The notes under the pieces were generated by a model that saw only the letters and a list, made by a program, of their open reading frames with translations, made no database searches and was not told the origin of the DNA. Positions 16,253 to 24,963 of a stretch of 64,000 bases of DNA are shown here, piece by piece (position 1 is the stretch's first letter; every line of letters starts with the position of its first letter). Source of the DNA: Desulfurivibrio dismutans (lineage in GTDB: Bacteria; Desulfobacterota; Desulfobulbia; Desulfobulbales; Desulfurivibrionaceae); NCBI RefSeq assembly GCF_029210385.1, contig NZ_JARGDQ010000002.1:299385-363384 (forward strand). Reading direction: 5' to 3'. A program made the position numbers and the translations under genes.

Positions 16253-17425
16253 GTGAAGCCGCCCATGGAACAAAATATCGGGCCCGTTGCCGGCCCGGCC
16301 GGGCTGTATGTGCATATCCCGTTCTGCCTTGGCAAGTGCTCCTATTGCGCCTTTGTCTCCTGGCCCTGCCGGCGGCCCCCCGCCGGCTATCCGGCGGCGC
16401 TGCTGAGCCAGGCCCGGCAGTTGGCGGCCCTGCCCTGGAGCCGGCAGCGGTGCTTTACCACCATCTTTATTGGCGGCGGCACCCCCACCATGTACCCGGC
16501 CGCAGTGCTCAACGAGTTGCTGGCCGAACTGCGGCAACTCTTTGCCATCAGCCCGGCGGCGGAAATCAGCCTCGAGGCCAACCCCGACACCCTGCGCCCG
16601 GAACTGCTGGCCGAGCTGCGACGAGGTGGCTTCAACCGAATCAGCCTCGGGGTGCAGAGCTTTACTGACGAGTTACTGCAAAAAATCGGCCGCCGCCATG
16701 ATGCCGTCGGTGCCCGCCAGGCGGTGGCCTGGGCCCGGCAAGCCGGCTTTGCCAACCTCAATCTGGATCTGATCTACGGCCTGCCGGGGCAAAGCCGGCG
16801 TCAGTGGGCCGCCGACCTGGCTGTTGCCCTGGAACTGGCCCCGGAACACCTGGCCATCTACCAGTTGACCCCGGAAGAGGAGACCCCCTTGGGCCGGGCC
16901 GTGGCCGCCGGCGAGCTTGTACTGCCGGATCAGGATCTCTGCGCCGAGTTTGAGCAGGATGCCCGCCGGTCCCTGCTGACGGCTGGTTACGAGCATTACG
17001 AGGTGGCCAATTATTGCCGTCCGGGTTACGCCTGCCGTCACAACCTCAATTACTGGCACAACGGCTCCTACCTGGGTTTGGGGGCGGCGGCAGTCTCTTG
17101 TCTCGCCGGGCTGCGACTGATGAATGTGGCCTCGCCGGGCCGGTACCGGCGCCTGCTGGCCGCCGGCCGGGCGCCCTATGCCGAGGCCGAGGCTTTAGGG
17201 CTAGCGGCCAGCTTTCGGGAAACGGTGATCATGGGCCTGCGTCTGCGTCGGGGGCTGCGCCTGGCCGAACTTGAACAACGCTTTGCTTTGACGCCGCGGC
17301 ACTATTATGGAACTATCCTCGATGAACTGATAGCCCAGGGTCTGCTGGTGATGGACCACGAAAGAATAGCCCTGAGCGAACGGGGCTTTGCCCTGGCCAA
17401 CCAGGTTCTCCATCGCCTGGTGTAA
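16253..17425 (+). CDS. hemW: HemW-like radical SAM protein (putative heme chaperone)
   Basis: The 390-residue protein resembles coproporphyrinogen III dehydrogenase HemN but has only the CxxxCxxC cluster motif (CLGKCSYCAF), without the fourth Cys of HemN, which marks it as HemW. Also seen are FIGGGTPTMYP, SLEANPDTLRPE, GVQSFTDELLQKIGRRHD, LNLDLIYGLPGQ, and YEVANYCRPGYACRHNLNYW. HemW is thought to bind heme and a 4Fe-4S cluster and deliver heme to enzymes. Start is uncertain: GTG 16253 or ATG 16265, neither with a clear Shine-Dalgarno. Its TAA stop is formed by the first bases of repeat copy B. Confidence 0.88.
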   Translation: MKPPMEQNIGPVAGPAGLYVHIPFCLGKCSYCAFVSWPCRRPPAGYPAALLSQARQLAALPWSRQRCFTTIFIGGGTPTMYPAAVLNELLAELRQLFAISPAAEISLEANPDTLRPELLAELRRGGFNRISLGVQSFTDELLQKIGRRHDAVGARQAVAWARQAGFANLNLDLIYGLPGQSRRQWAADLAVALELAPEHLAIYQLTPEEETPLGRAVAAGELVLPDQDLCAEFEQDARRSLLTAGYEHYEVANYCRPGYACRHNLNYWHNGSYLGLGAAAVSCLAGLRLMNVASPGRYRRLLAAGRAPYAEAEALGLAASFRETVIMGLRLRRGLRLAELEQRFALTPRHYYGTILDELIAQGLLVMDHERIALSERGFALANQVLHRLV

Positions 17426-17555
17426 CTGTCCAGCTCATTCTGGCACGTAATTGAACAGCCGTGCCCCAGGTTGCGGTAAGCCAAGTCGGCGTAGCGTACA
17501 TCAGGTACTCAAGCCGACCTGATCGCCGCAAGATGGGGTGCTGCTGGACAGTTAC
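17422..17555 (-). repeat. Dispersed long palindrome, copy B
   Basis: This 134-bp element runs from GTAACTGTCCAG to CTGGACAGTTAC. Its reverse complement aligns over the full length, with the same size, to copy F (29492-29625), and closely to copy I. It contains TTGCGGCGATCAGGTCGGCT on the minus strand. The hemW TAA (17423-17425) is inside its terminal repeat. It lies between hemW and radA. Confidence 0.9.
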
Positions 17556-17594
17556 CGCCTGGTTTAGATTAACACTCAGCCGTGTCGCAACAAT

Positions 17595-18971
17595 ATGGCC
17601 AAAAATAAAACCGTATACGTCTGCAGCGCCTGTGATGCCGAGGTGGGCAAGTGGGCCGGCCAGTGCGCCGACTGCGGCCAGTGGAACACCCTGGAGGAGC
17701 GCCGGCCCGAGCCGGCCCTGCTGCCAGGTCGTCGGGACGGCTACAGCGGGGTGGTGACCCCGGTGCAGGCCATCGACGAGGTGGAGCTGGCGGAAACCCC
17801 CCGCATCAGTACCGGCTTGGCGGAATTCGACCGGGTACTGGGCGGCGGCCTGGTGCCGGGGTCGGTGGTGCTGGTGGGTGGTGATCCCGGGGTGGGCAAA
17901 AGCACCGGTTTGCTGCAGGTAAGTTGCGCCCTGGGCGGCGGCCGCCGGGTGTTGTATGTCTCCGGCGAGGAATCTCCCCGCCAGATCGCCATGCGCGCCC
18001 GCCGCTTGGGGCTGCCCCAGGAAGGGGTAATGCTGCAGGCGGAAACGGTGGTGGAAAACATTCTGGCCACCGCCGCCGAGCTTAAACCAGGGGTGCTGGT
18101 CATCGACTCGATCCAGACCATGCAGGTGGGGGCCCTGAACTCGGCTCCGGGCAGTGTCACCCAGGTGCGGGAGGCCGCCGCCCTGCTCACCCGTTTCGCC
18201 AAGCAGAGCGGCACCGCCGTCTTCCTGGTGGGCCATGTCACCAAGTCCGGTGATCTGGCCGGGCCCCGGGTGCTGGAGCACATTATCGACGTGGTCTGCT
18301 ATTTCGAAGGCAACCTGGACAGTCGTTACCGCCTGCTGCGGGCGGCCAAGAACCGCTACGGGGCGGTCAACGAACTGGGGGTCTTTGCCATGACCGACAA
18401 GGGGTTGCGGGAGATCAGCAACCCTTCGGCCATCTTCCTCTCCCGCCAGGAGGAGATCACCCCCGGCAGCCTGGTGACCGCCCTGTGGGAGGGCAGCCGG
18501 CCGCTGCTGGTGGAGCTGCAGGCCCTGGTGGACCAGTCCCGGGCCGAGATCCCCCGCCGCCTGGCCGTAGGCCTGGAACACAACCGGCTGGCCATGCTGC
18601 TGGCCGTACTCCATCGCCACGGCCGGCTGGCCACCTACGACCAGGACGTCTTTATCAACGTGGTGGGCGGGGTGCGGGTCAGCGAAACCAGTGCCGATCT
18701 GCCCCTGCTGCTGGCGGTGGCCTCCAGCCTGCGCAACCGGACCCTGCCGGCGGACCTGGTGGTCTTTGGTGAGGTGGGCCTGGCCGGCGAGATCCGGCCG
18801 GTGCTCAACGGCCAGGAACGCCTGCGGGAGGCGGCCAAGCACGGCTTCAAGCAGGCGCTGATTCCCAAGGCCAACCAGCCGCCGGAGAAAATCCCCGGCA
18901 TGGAGGTAATCGCCGTCGGCAAACTGGCCCAGGCGCTGGAAATCCTGCCCGCAACCCCTCCCGTCGGCTGA
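17595..18971 (+). CDS. radA: DNA repair protein RadA
   Basis: This 458-residue RecA-like branch-migration ATPase has an N-terminal zinc finger (CSACDAEVGKWAGQCADC), Walker A GGDPGVGKST, Walker B LVIDSIQ, the RadA signature KNRYGAVNELG, and a C-terminal Lon-protease-like domain with NVVGGVRV and FGEVGLAGEIRPV. It helps process recombination intermediates. Size is normal. No strong ribosome-binding site is seen before ATG 17595. It is preceded by repeat copy B and followed by two tRNA-Ser genes. Confidence 0.97.
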   Translation: MAKNKTVYVCSACDAEVGKWAGQCADCGQWNTLEERRPEPALLPGRRDGYSGVVTPVQAIDEVELAETPRISTGLAEFDRVLGGGLVPGSVVLVGGDPGVGKSTGLLQVSCALGGGRRVLYVSGEESPRQIAMRARRLGLPQEGVMLQAETVVENILATAAELKPGVLVIDSIQTMQVGALNSAPGSVTQVREAAALLTRFAKQSGTAVFLVGHVTKSGDLAGPRVLEHIIDVVCYFEGNLDSRYRLLRAAKNRYGAVNELGVFAMTDKGLREISNPSAIFLSRQEEITPGSLVTALWEGSRPLLVELQALVDQSRAEIPRRLAVGLEHNRLAMLLAVLHRHGRLATYDQDVFINVVGGVRVSETSADLPLLLAVASSLRNRTLPADLVVFGEVGLAGEIRPVLNGQERLREAAKHGFKQALIPKANQPPEKIPGMEVIAVGKLAQALEILPATPPVG

Positions 18972-18987
18972 AGCGGCGAGAGTGGCA

Positions 18988-19016
18988 TTGACATCGGGCC
19001 GGGGTAATGGTAAATA
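18988..19016 (+). promoter_or_regulatory. Strong sigma-70 promoter for the tRNA-Ser pair
   Basis: TTGACA (18988-18993), a 17-bp spacer, TAAATA (19011-19016). Predicted initiation is near 19023, 20 nt before the first tRNA-Ser. Confidence 0.75.
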
Positions 19017-19042
19017 TCTCCCTTCTGCCCGAGCTTCTGCCA

Positions 19043-19128
19043 GGAGGAGTGGCCGAGTGGTTTAAGGCGGCGGTCTTGAAAACCGTTGTACGAAAGTACC
19101 GTGGGTTCGAATCCTACCTCCTCCGCCA
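19043..19128 (+). tRNA. tRNA-Ser (anticodon TGA)
   Basis: Starts GGAGGAGTGGCCGAGTGG, anticodon loop CTTGAAA, long class II variable arm, T-arm GGTTCGAATCC, acceptor CTCCTCC-G with encoded CCA. Confidence 0.95.
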
Positions 19129-19182
19129 CCCCACCGCTGTAGCCGGTAAGCCAGCGGGCATAAAAAAGATCATGATTGCTGC

Positions 19183-19276
19183 GGAGAGATGACCGAGCTG
19201 GCCGATGGTGCTCGCCTGCTAAGCGAGTGTAGGGTTTAAACCCCTACCGAGGGTTCGAATCCCTCTCTCTCCGCCA
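19183..19276 (+). tRNA. tRNA-Ser (anticodon GCT)
   Basis: Starts GGAGAGATGACCGAGCTGG, anticodon loop CTGCTAA, long variable arm, T-arm GGTTCGAATCC, acceptor TCTCTCC-G with encoded CCA. It follows tRNA-Ser(TGA) by 54 bp and probably shares its transcript. Confidence 0.95.
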
Positions 19277-19383
19277 CCCCACATAATCCGGCAAGCTCCG
19301 GACCCTTCCTATTTTGTGTTTTGATCCAATGGGTTTCCGCTTTGGTAGCTTACCAAAGCTTTTTGTGAAAGTCTGTTGGGGCG

Positions 19384-19420
19384 CAAGTAAAAAGCTCCCA
19401 AGATGGGAGCCTTTTACTTG
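19384..19420. terminator. Bidirectional intrinsic terminator
   Basis: CAAGTAAAAAGCTCCCA and TGGGAGCCTTTTACTTG form an almost perfect hairpin with A- and T-rich edges. It lies between the rightward tRNA-Ser pair and the leftward PpiD-like gene and can serve both. Confidence 0.75.
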
Positions 19421-19445
19421 CGGTGTCATTCATTACCGGTATTTT

Positions 19446-21338
19446 TTACAGATTACGCAATTCGCCTTCGCTAACGGTGATCTTGGCTTCCTGGAGCAGG
19501 TGTTGGATCCAGGTGTCGATCATGGCTTCCTGTTTGGCCATCAACAGGTCGTTTTCAACAGGCTCGGCCCAGCGCTGGAAGAGGTCTTCGTCGGCCGGTC
19601 GGCGCTGTTGCAGTTTGAGGACGTAGAAGCTGTCGTTGGCCGATTGAACCGAGGCCGGGACCGGGTTTTCCGCCGTCAGGGTCAGGCTGGTACGGGCCAC
19701 CCGGGCGGGCAGGTCGGTGGCGGCGGCGGTGGCCTGGGAAAACCAGGCGGACTCCCTTACCCGGTAGCCTTTTGCCGTGGCCAGGTTTTGTAAATCTTTC
19801 CCTTCCCGCAATTCGGCCAGCAACTCTTCCGCCGCCCGGCGGGCGGCTTGGGCCGACTGTTCCTCAATGAGATCTGCCCGGACCCGGTCGACGACGTCTG
19901 ATAGCGGCGGCGTCTGCGGCTCTTCCCGCTCCTGGACGTAGATGATGGCGTAGCCGTCCCGGGTGGTGATGATGGAACTTAGCTCGCCCCGGTTCAAATC
20001 AAAGGCGGCGGTCACCGCCTCCGGGTGGCGGCGCAGATCGGCCGGGGGCTGTCCCTCGGTGAACATCCCGGTGCTTTGCAGGCTGACTCCGCCTTCTTCC
20101 GCACCCCGCGCCAGACTGCCGGTGGTCAGGATGCTTTCATAGACTTCGTTGGCTCGGTTGAAGGCCATCTGCCGGCCACGGCTGCGCAAAATTTCCCGGC
20201 GGATTTCCGCTTCCGCCTCGGCCAGGCTGATGTTCTGCGGGGCTTGAATTTCCTCCAGCCTGATGATATGGAAACCCAGCGAGGTTTCCACGATGCCGCT
20301 GATCTCGCCGGGTTCCATGGCAAAAACCGCCTCTTCCAGGGGCTCGAGCATTTCGCCTCGGCGGAAAAAACCCAGGTCGCCGCCGCCCTCGGCGCTGCGG
20401 TCCTCGGAGTAAAGCAGGGCCAGCTCACGGAAGTCCTGGCCGTCCCGGGCCAGTTCCAGCACCGTTGCCGCCTGCTGCCGCTGGCGGGTCCGGGTTTCTT
20501 CGGGGGCGTCGTCGCGGCTGCGGATCAGGATATGACTGGCCCGCCGCTGCTCGGGGGTGTCGAAGCGGTCGCGGTTTTGCTCGTAGTAGGCGATCAGATC
20601 TTCTTCATCAAGGCTCATCTCCACGTCGTCGGCGGGGAACAGCAGGTAATCGAGGCGCACCCGGGGCGAAGTGAGATAGCGGCCGGTGTTCTCTTCAAAA
20701 TAGGCTTCAATTTCTTCCCTGGTGGGGTCCTGGGCGGTGCGGAAATCGTCGGCCTGCAGGCGCAGGTAGCTTATGCGCACCTGGTCGTGATCGCGGTGGA
20801 AACGCTCTCGCACCTCCTCTTCGCTGACCCGGGCAAAGCCCATCAGGTGCTCCAGGATTTTGCGGCGCAGCAGGTCGGTGCGCAGCCCGGCTTCAAACTC
20901 ATGGACGCTGAGCCGGCTGGCGGCCAGAATATCGCGGTAAAGCTGCATGCTGAAACGGCCGTTTTCGGTGAACTCGCCCATGCTCTGAACCGCCTGCTGC
21001 AACTCCTCACTGCTCACCGGCAGGCCGGTGTCGCGGGCGCTCTGCAACAGTAAAGTTTCCTGCACCAGTTGCGTGAGAACCTGCTCCCGGAGGCCCAAAG
21101 CCTCGATCAGCTCGCTGGGGATGGCCCCTTCAAACTGATCCCGGTACTGGCTCAGGGTATCATCGTAACGGCGCTGGAATTCACGGGAGGAGATGGGCTG
21201 GTCGTTGACCGTGGCCACCGTGCCCGGCTCGCCGTTGCCCCCCATCTGGGGGACCCAGAGGATGAAGACCAGAATGATGATGACCACGGCGGCCTGGATG
21301 ATGGGCGAACGGGCTTTACGGCGCAGTAAGGAAAGCAT
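19446..21338 (-). CDS. Periplasmic peptidyl-prolyl isomerase / chaperone (PpiD, SurA-N type)
   Basis: The 630-residue protein has a short basic N-terminus and one membrane anchor (about 14-32, AVVIIILVFILWVP), a SurA-like N-terminal chaperone domain (about 40-200), a parvulin rotamase domain (about 270-365; RRASHILIR, LALLYSEDRSAEGGGDLGFF, GFHIIRLEE) and a long C-terminal region, as in PpiD (623 residues in E. coli). It acts in the periplasm, tethered to the inner membrane, on proteins leaving Sec. ATG 21338 has AAGGA 6 nt upstream and is preferred to the TTG at 21353. Confidence 0.88.
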   Translation of the reverse strand: MLSLLRRKARSPIIQAAVVIIILVFILWVPQMGGNGEPGTVATVNDQPISSREFQRRYDDTLSQYRDQFEGAIPSELIEALGLREQVLTQLVQETLLLQSARDTGLPVSSEELQQAVQSMGEFTENGRFSMQLYRDILAASRLSVHEFEAGLRTDLLRRKILEHLMGFARVSEEEVRERFHRDHDQVRISYLRLQADDFRTAQDPTREEIEAYFEENTGRYLTSPRVRLDYLLFPADDVEMSLDEEDLIAYYEQNRDRFDTPEQRRASHILIRSRDDAPEETRTRQRQQAATVLELARDGQDFRELALLYSEDRSAEGGGDLGFFRRGEMLEPLEEAVFAMEPGEISGIVETSLGFHIIRLEEIQAPQNISLAEAEAEIRREILRSRGRQMAFNRANEVYESILTTGSLARGAEEGGVSLQSTGMFTEGQPPADLRRHPEAVTAAFDLNRGELSSIITTRDGYAIIYVQEREEPQTPPLSDVVDRVRADLIEEQSAQAARRAAEELLAELREGKDLQNLATAKGYRVRESAWFSQATAAATDLPARVARTSLTLTAENPVPASVQSANDSFYVLKLQQRRPADEDLFQRWAEPVENDLLMAKQEAMIDTWIQHLLQEAKITVSEGELRNL

Positions 21339-21458
21339 GGGTGATCCTTGCAATGTTTTTTGGAAATAGTGAGCATTCAGGCCTTTTACAGCTTGTGCCG
21401 GCTTCTGCTAAGCAGCCGGATAATCTAATTTTTTTCCGTCGATGTGTCAAGGTTATTG

Positions 21459-21575
21459 GTCTTGCCAAAGGGTGAGTGCCGCCAAGCCCGGCAGTGGCAC
21501 ACGCTCGGCGGTTTTTCTGCGCCCCTGGGTTGCCCGCTGCTACCGGGCTTGGCGGCACCCGTCCAGCGGCAAGAC
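21459..21575. repeat. Long inverted repeat between polA and the ppiD-like gene (element C)
   Basis: Outer arms GTCTTGCC / GGCAAGAC (21459-21466, 21568-21575) and perfect 15-bp inner arms TGCCGCCAAGCCCGG (21477-21491) / CCGGGCTTGGCGGCA (21543-21557) enclose about 50 bp. It lacks the TTGCGGCGATC core, so it may be a different element or a diverged relative. It ends 12 bp from the polA stop codon. Confidence 0.7.
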
Positions 21576-21587
21576 GCTTGACGTTGC

Positions 21588-24353
21588 CTACTCGGTGGAG
21601 GCCAGGTTGGAACCGGTTTTCAGGTTGACCCGCAGGGGTACCGCCAGTTCCATGACGTTTTCCATGGCCTGCTTGACCAGTTGGCCCACCGGCACAAGTT
21701 CCTCTTCCGGCACCTCGAAGATCAGTTCGTCGTGGATCTGCAGCAGGGCCTCGGCCTTGAAGCCGCCCCGGCGCAGTTCCCGGTCGCAGACGATGGCCGC
21801 CAGTTTGATAATGTCGGCGGCAGTACCCTGGATGGGGGTGTTGATGGCGGTGCGTTCGGCAAATTCCCGGCGCATCTTGTTGCTGCTGGCGATCTCCGGC
21901 AACTGCCGGCGCCGTTTGAGCAGGGTGCGGACAAAGCCGTCGCGCCGGGCCTGTTCGACGATTTCGCCCATGAAGCGGCGCACTCCCTGGTAGAGCTCGA
22001 AATAGCGGTCGATGAAGACCTGGGCCTCCTTGCGGCTGCAGTGCAACTGTTCGGCCAGGCCGAAGGCGCTCATGCCGTAGATGATGCCGAAGTTGATGGT
22101 CTTGGCCACCCGGCGCATGTCGGCGGTGACCATGGCCGGGTTGACCCGAAAGATCTCGGCGGCGGTGCGGTTGTGGATATCCTGGTCCTTTTGAAAGGCC
22201 GCAAGCAGCATGGGGTCAGCGGAGTAATGGGCCAGCACCCGCAGGTCGATCTGGGAGTAGTCGGCGGCCAGGAAACGGTGCCCGGCGGCGGCGATGAAGG
22301 CCCCTCGCAGGCGGCGACCCTCCGGGGTACGGACGGGGATGTTTTGCAGATTGGGGTTGCTGCTGCTCAGTCGGCCGGTGGCGGTGACCGTCTGGTTGAA
22401 AGAGGTATGAATGCGGCCGTCGGCCGGGTTGATCAGGGTGCTCAGCTTATCGACGTAGGTGGACTTGAGCTTGCTCAGGTTGCGTTGGGCGATGATCGCC
22501 GCCGGCAGGTCGTGGTAGGCGGCCAGCCGCTCCAGCTCCCGGATGTCGGTGGAGTAGCCGGTCTTGCCCTTGGTTTTGCGGCCGTGGGGCAGCTTGAGGC
22601 GCTCAAAGAGCACCTCGCCCAGTTGGCGGGGGGAGTTGATGTTGAACTCGGTGCCGGCCAACTGGTGGATTTTCTCGCTCAGTCGTTCCAGCTCCCGGCT
22701 GAACTCGGCGGCCAGCTCATTGAGCAAGCCGGCGTCCACCATGATACCCACCCGTTCCATGCACGCCAGGATGGGCAGCAGGGTCATCTCCACTTCATAG
22801 AAGAGTTCTTCCAGTTCCAGTTCGGCCAGCCGAGGTTGAAAAATATCCCAGAGCAGGCGGGTGGCGGCGACGTCCTCGCAGGAGTATGCGGCGGCGGCCT
22901 CGGGGGCCACGTGGGCGAAGGCCTCCGGTCGGCGGTCGCGGTCGGTGACCTCGGCAAAGGAGGTCAGTCGCCGCTGCAGCAGCTCTTCGCTGAGCACATC
23001 CAGGCCGTGGGAGCGGCGGGAGGGGTCGATGAGGTAGGAGGCCAGCATGGTGTCCGCTAAAGGCGCGGCCAGGGGCATGCCGTGGCGGTGCAGCACCTGC
23101 AGGTCGTACTTGAGATTGTGGCCCAGTTTGAGGCGCTTGGTATCGGCCAGCAGGGGAGCCAGGGCCCGGCGTACCTCGGCCAGGGGCAACTGGTCGGGGG
23201 CCGGGGTGCCGTCCGCCCGGCGGTGGGCGATGGGCAGGTACCAGCATAATAAATTGCTGTCCGACCCCGATTTTTCCCACGATTTTGCTTGTTCGTCGGC
23301 GGCAGGGGTGGTTCCGTTTACCCGGCCGGCGGCCAGGGTTAGGGAAATGCCCACCAATTCGGCCTGCATGGGGTCCAGGGAGGTGGTTTCGGTATCGATC
23401 ACCAGTACCGCGGGGTCGGCGGCCAGTTGCTCAATAAGTTCCTTGAGCCGGGCCGGATCGTTGATCAGCTGAAAATCATCGCTGGCGAGTTTTTCCGCCG
23501 GCAGTTCGCTTTTGAGCAGGCGGGTGAATTCCAGTTCGGTGAAGAGCTGCCGCAGCTTTTCCTGGTTTGGCGGCGGCAGGGTGTAGTCGTCGAGGTTGGT
23601 GGGTAGTTCAAGGTCGTCCTTAAGCCGGATCAGCTCCCTCGCCAGCCGGGCGTCGTCCCGGTGGGCAACCATTTTTTCCCGCAGCTTGGCGGCGCTGATC
23701 TGGTCCAGGTTGGCAAACAGGTTATCCAGGCTGCCGAACTGGCCGATCAGCTTGGCCGCCGTTTTCGGGCCCACCCCGGGCACTCCCGGTACGTTGTCGG
23801 AGGTGTCGCCGATCAGGGCGAAGTAATCCAGCAGGTGCTCCGGTGGCACCTGGTATTTTTTGGCCACCGCCGCCGGGTCCATGAGCGTGTCCTGCATGGG
23901 GTCCCACAGGGTCACCCAGTCGTTGACCAGTTGCAGCAGGTCCTTGTCGCCGGAGACGATGATCAGCGGCTGGTCGGGGCCGGCCAGCCGGCGGGCGGCG
24001 GCGGCGATCAGGTCGTCGGCCTCCACCCCGCGCTGTTCAAGGGTGGTGATGTGATAGGCGCTGACTACTTCCTTAATATAGGGAATCTGGCAGGCCAGGT
24101 CGGCCGGCATCTCCGGTCGGTTGGCTTTATATTGCGGGTAAATTTGGTGGCGGAAGTTGGGCCCCTTGGCGTCGTAGGCGATGGCCAGATAGCGGGGGTT
24201 TTTTTCGCGGATCACCCGCAGCAGGGTGGTGGTGAAGCCGTAAACGGCGTGGGTGGGCTGGCCGGCGGCGTTGCTCAGCGGCCGGATGGCGTGATAGGCC
24301 CGGTAGATGTAGGCACTGCCGTCGATAAGATAAAGGGGCTCCCGGCTGCTCAT
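21588..24353 (-). CDS. polA: DNA polymerase I
   Basis: The 921-residue protein has the full three-domain layout. The N-terminal 5'-3' flap nuclease comes first (YLIDGSAYIYRAYHAI, GVEADDLIA, SGDKDLLQLV, DTSDNVPGVPGVGPKTAAKL). The 3'-5' exonuclease region has DTETTSLDPMQAELVG, LGHNLKYDLQVL and DTMLASYLIDPS. The family A polymerase ends it, with DYSQIDLRVLAH (motif A), RRVAKTINFGIIYGMS (motif B) and QIHDELIFEVPEEE (motif C). The exonuclease Asp and Glu residues are present, so proofreading is probably active. The mRNA reads leftward into element C and then the ppiD-like gene. A short insert (about 340-365) lies in the exonuclease domain. Confidence 0.97.
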   Translation of the reverse strand: MSSREPLYLIDGSAYIYRAYHAIRPLSNAAGQPTHAVYGFTTTLLRVIREKNPRYLAIAYDAKGPNFRHQIYPQYKANRPEMPADLACQIPYIKEVVSAYHITTLEQRGVEADDLIAAAARRLAGPDQPLIIVSGDKDLLQLVNDWVTLWDPMQDTLMDPAAVAKKYQVPPEHLLDYFALIGDTSDNVPGVPGVGPKTAAKLIGQFGSLDNLFANLDQISAAKLREKMVAHRDDARLARELIRLKDDLELPTNLDDYTLPPPNQEKLRQLFTELEFTRLLKSELPAEKLASDDFQLINDPARLKELIEQLAADPAVLVIDTETTSLDPMQAELVGISLTLAAGRVNGTTPAADEQAKSWEKSGSDSNLLCWYLPIAHRRADGTPAPDQLPLAEVRRALAPLLADTKRLKLGHNLKYDLQVLHRHGMPLAAPLADTMLASYLIDPSRRSHGLDVLSEELLQRRLTSFAEVTDRDRRPEAFAHVAPEAAAAYSCEDVAATRLLWDIFQPRLAELELEELFYEVEMTLLPILACMERVGIMVDAGLLNELAAEFSRELERLSEKIHQLAGTEFNINSPRQLGEVLFERLKLPHGRKTKGKTGYSTDIRELERLAAYHDLPAAIIAQRNLSKLKSTYVDKLSTLINPADGRIHTSFNQTVTATGRLSSSNPNLQNIPVRTPEGRRLRGAFIAAAGHRFLAADYSQIDLRVLAHYSADPMLLAAFQKDQDIHNRTAAEIFRVNPAMVTADMRRVAKTINFGIIYGMSAFGLAEQLHCSRKEAQVFIDRYFELYQGVRRFMGEIVEQARRDGFVRTLLKRRRQLPEIASSNKMRREFAERTAINTPIQGTAADIIKLAAIVCDRELRRGGFKAEALLQIHDELIFEVPEEELVPVGQLVKQAMENVMELAVPLRVNLKTGSNLASTE

Positions 24354-24416
24354 GGCTGGCGATCATACCAGGGCCGGGCGGTCTTGTAAACTTTACGCTG
24401 ACTCGTTAAAATAGTT

Positions 24417-24443
24417 TAAAGTTTGCCCCAGCCGATCCGATAT
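24417..24443 (+). promoter_or_regulatory. Sigma-28 (FliA) type promoter upstream of flgM
   Basis: TAAAGTTT (24417-24424), exactly 11 bp, then TCCGATAT (24436-24443) closely matches the flagellar sigma-28 consensus TAAAGTTT-N11-GCCGATAA. The leader to flgM would be about 190 nt. It contains small hairpins such as AACGCT-TTC-AGCGTT (near 24487) and CAGTCGGCGGCGCCGACTG (near 24535). The rest of the 24354-24641 spacer also carries the polA upstream region. Confidence 0.7.
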
Positions 24444-24641
24444 GTTAGTACACGGACTTAATAAGGGTATGGTGTTGCGCCTTGGGAACGCTTTCAGCGT
24501 TGGGGCGAAAACGACGGACAATTTAAGTGTAGACAGTCGGCGGCGCCGACTGAAAAGATGGCGGCACGGAGGCTGCCATATTGCGCGGAAATTCACGAGG
24601 CGGCGGATGTCGTCGCGGCGGGGTGACCGGGAGCAGGGACC

Positions 24642-24947
24642 ATGAAGCTGACAAATATCTTTCCCCAGTTAAAGACCGACAAGGTGGATCAGGTCAAGCG
24701 CCAAGAGCCGGCTTCGGCCGCTAAAGAGCCCGCCGGAACCGCGCAAGGGGTCGACAAGGTCAACCTGTCCGCCGGGACCCAGGATATTCAGCGGGTCAAG
24801 GAGGTACTGGCCCAGACGCCGGAGGTCCGTGTGGAAAAGATTCAGGAACTGAAAGGCCAGATCGAGCGTGGCGAGTATCAGGTGGACGCTGATGCCGTGG
24901 CCGAGCGCATGCTGCAGACCCTGATTTCCGACCAGTCACTGTCGTAA
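24642..24947 (+). CDS. flgM: Anti-sigma-28 factor FlgM
   Basis: This 101-residue protein has a disordered, Lys/Pro/Ala-rich N-terminal half and a C-terminal helical sigma-binding region (VNLSAGTQDIQRVKEVLAQ, VEKIQELKGQIERGEYQVDA, VAERML), the pattern of FlgM. It binds FliA until the hook-basal body is complete and is then exported. The matching sigma-28 promoter upstream supports this and implies autoregulation with late flagellar genes. No other structural flagellar gene is adjacent, apart from the distant FliK-like gene. Confidence 0.9.
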   Translation: MKLTNIFPQLKTDKVDQVKRQEPASAAKEPAGTAQGVDKVNLSAGTQDIQRVKEVLAQTPEVRVEKIQELKGQIERGEYQVDADAVAERMLQTLISDQSLS

Positions 24948-24963
24948 CATAACGATAATAACT

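Noticed and set aside
17313..18842. A 509-codon open frame on the minus strand opposite hemW's end and radA
   Set aside because: It lies opposite RadA, which has clear motifs, and its residue composition (His, Gln, Gly-rich) is that of an antisense shadow in a GC-rich gene. Part of it is repeat copy B.
24442..24645. A 67-codon frame ending in an ATGA overlap with flgM, as a possible leader peptide
   Set aside because: Its ATG lies within the predicted sigma-28 -10 element, so it would not be in that transcript, and it has no ribosome-binding site.
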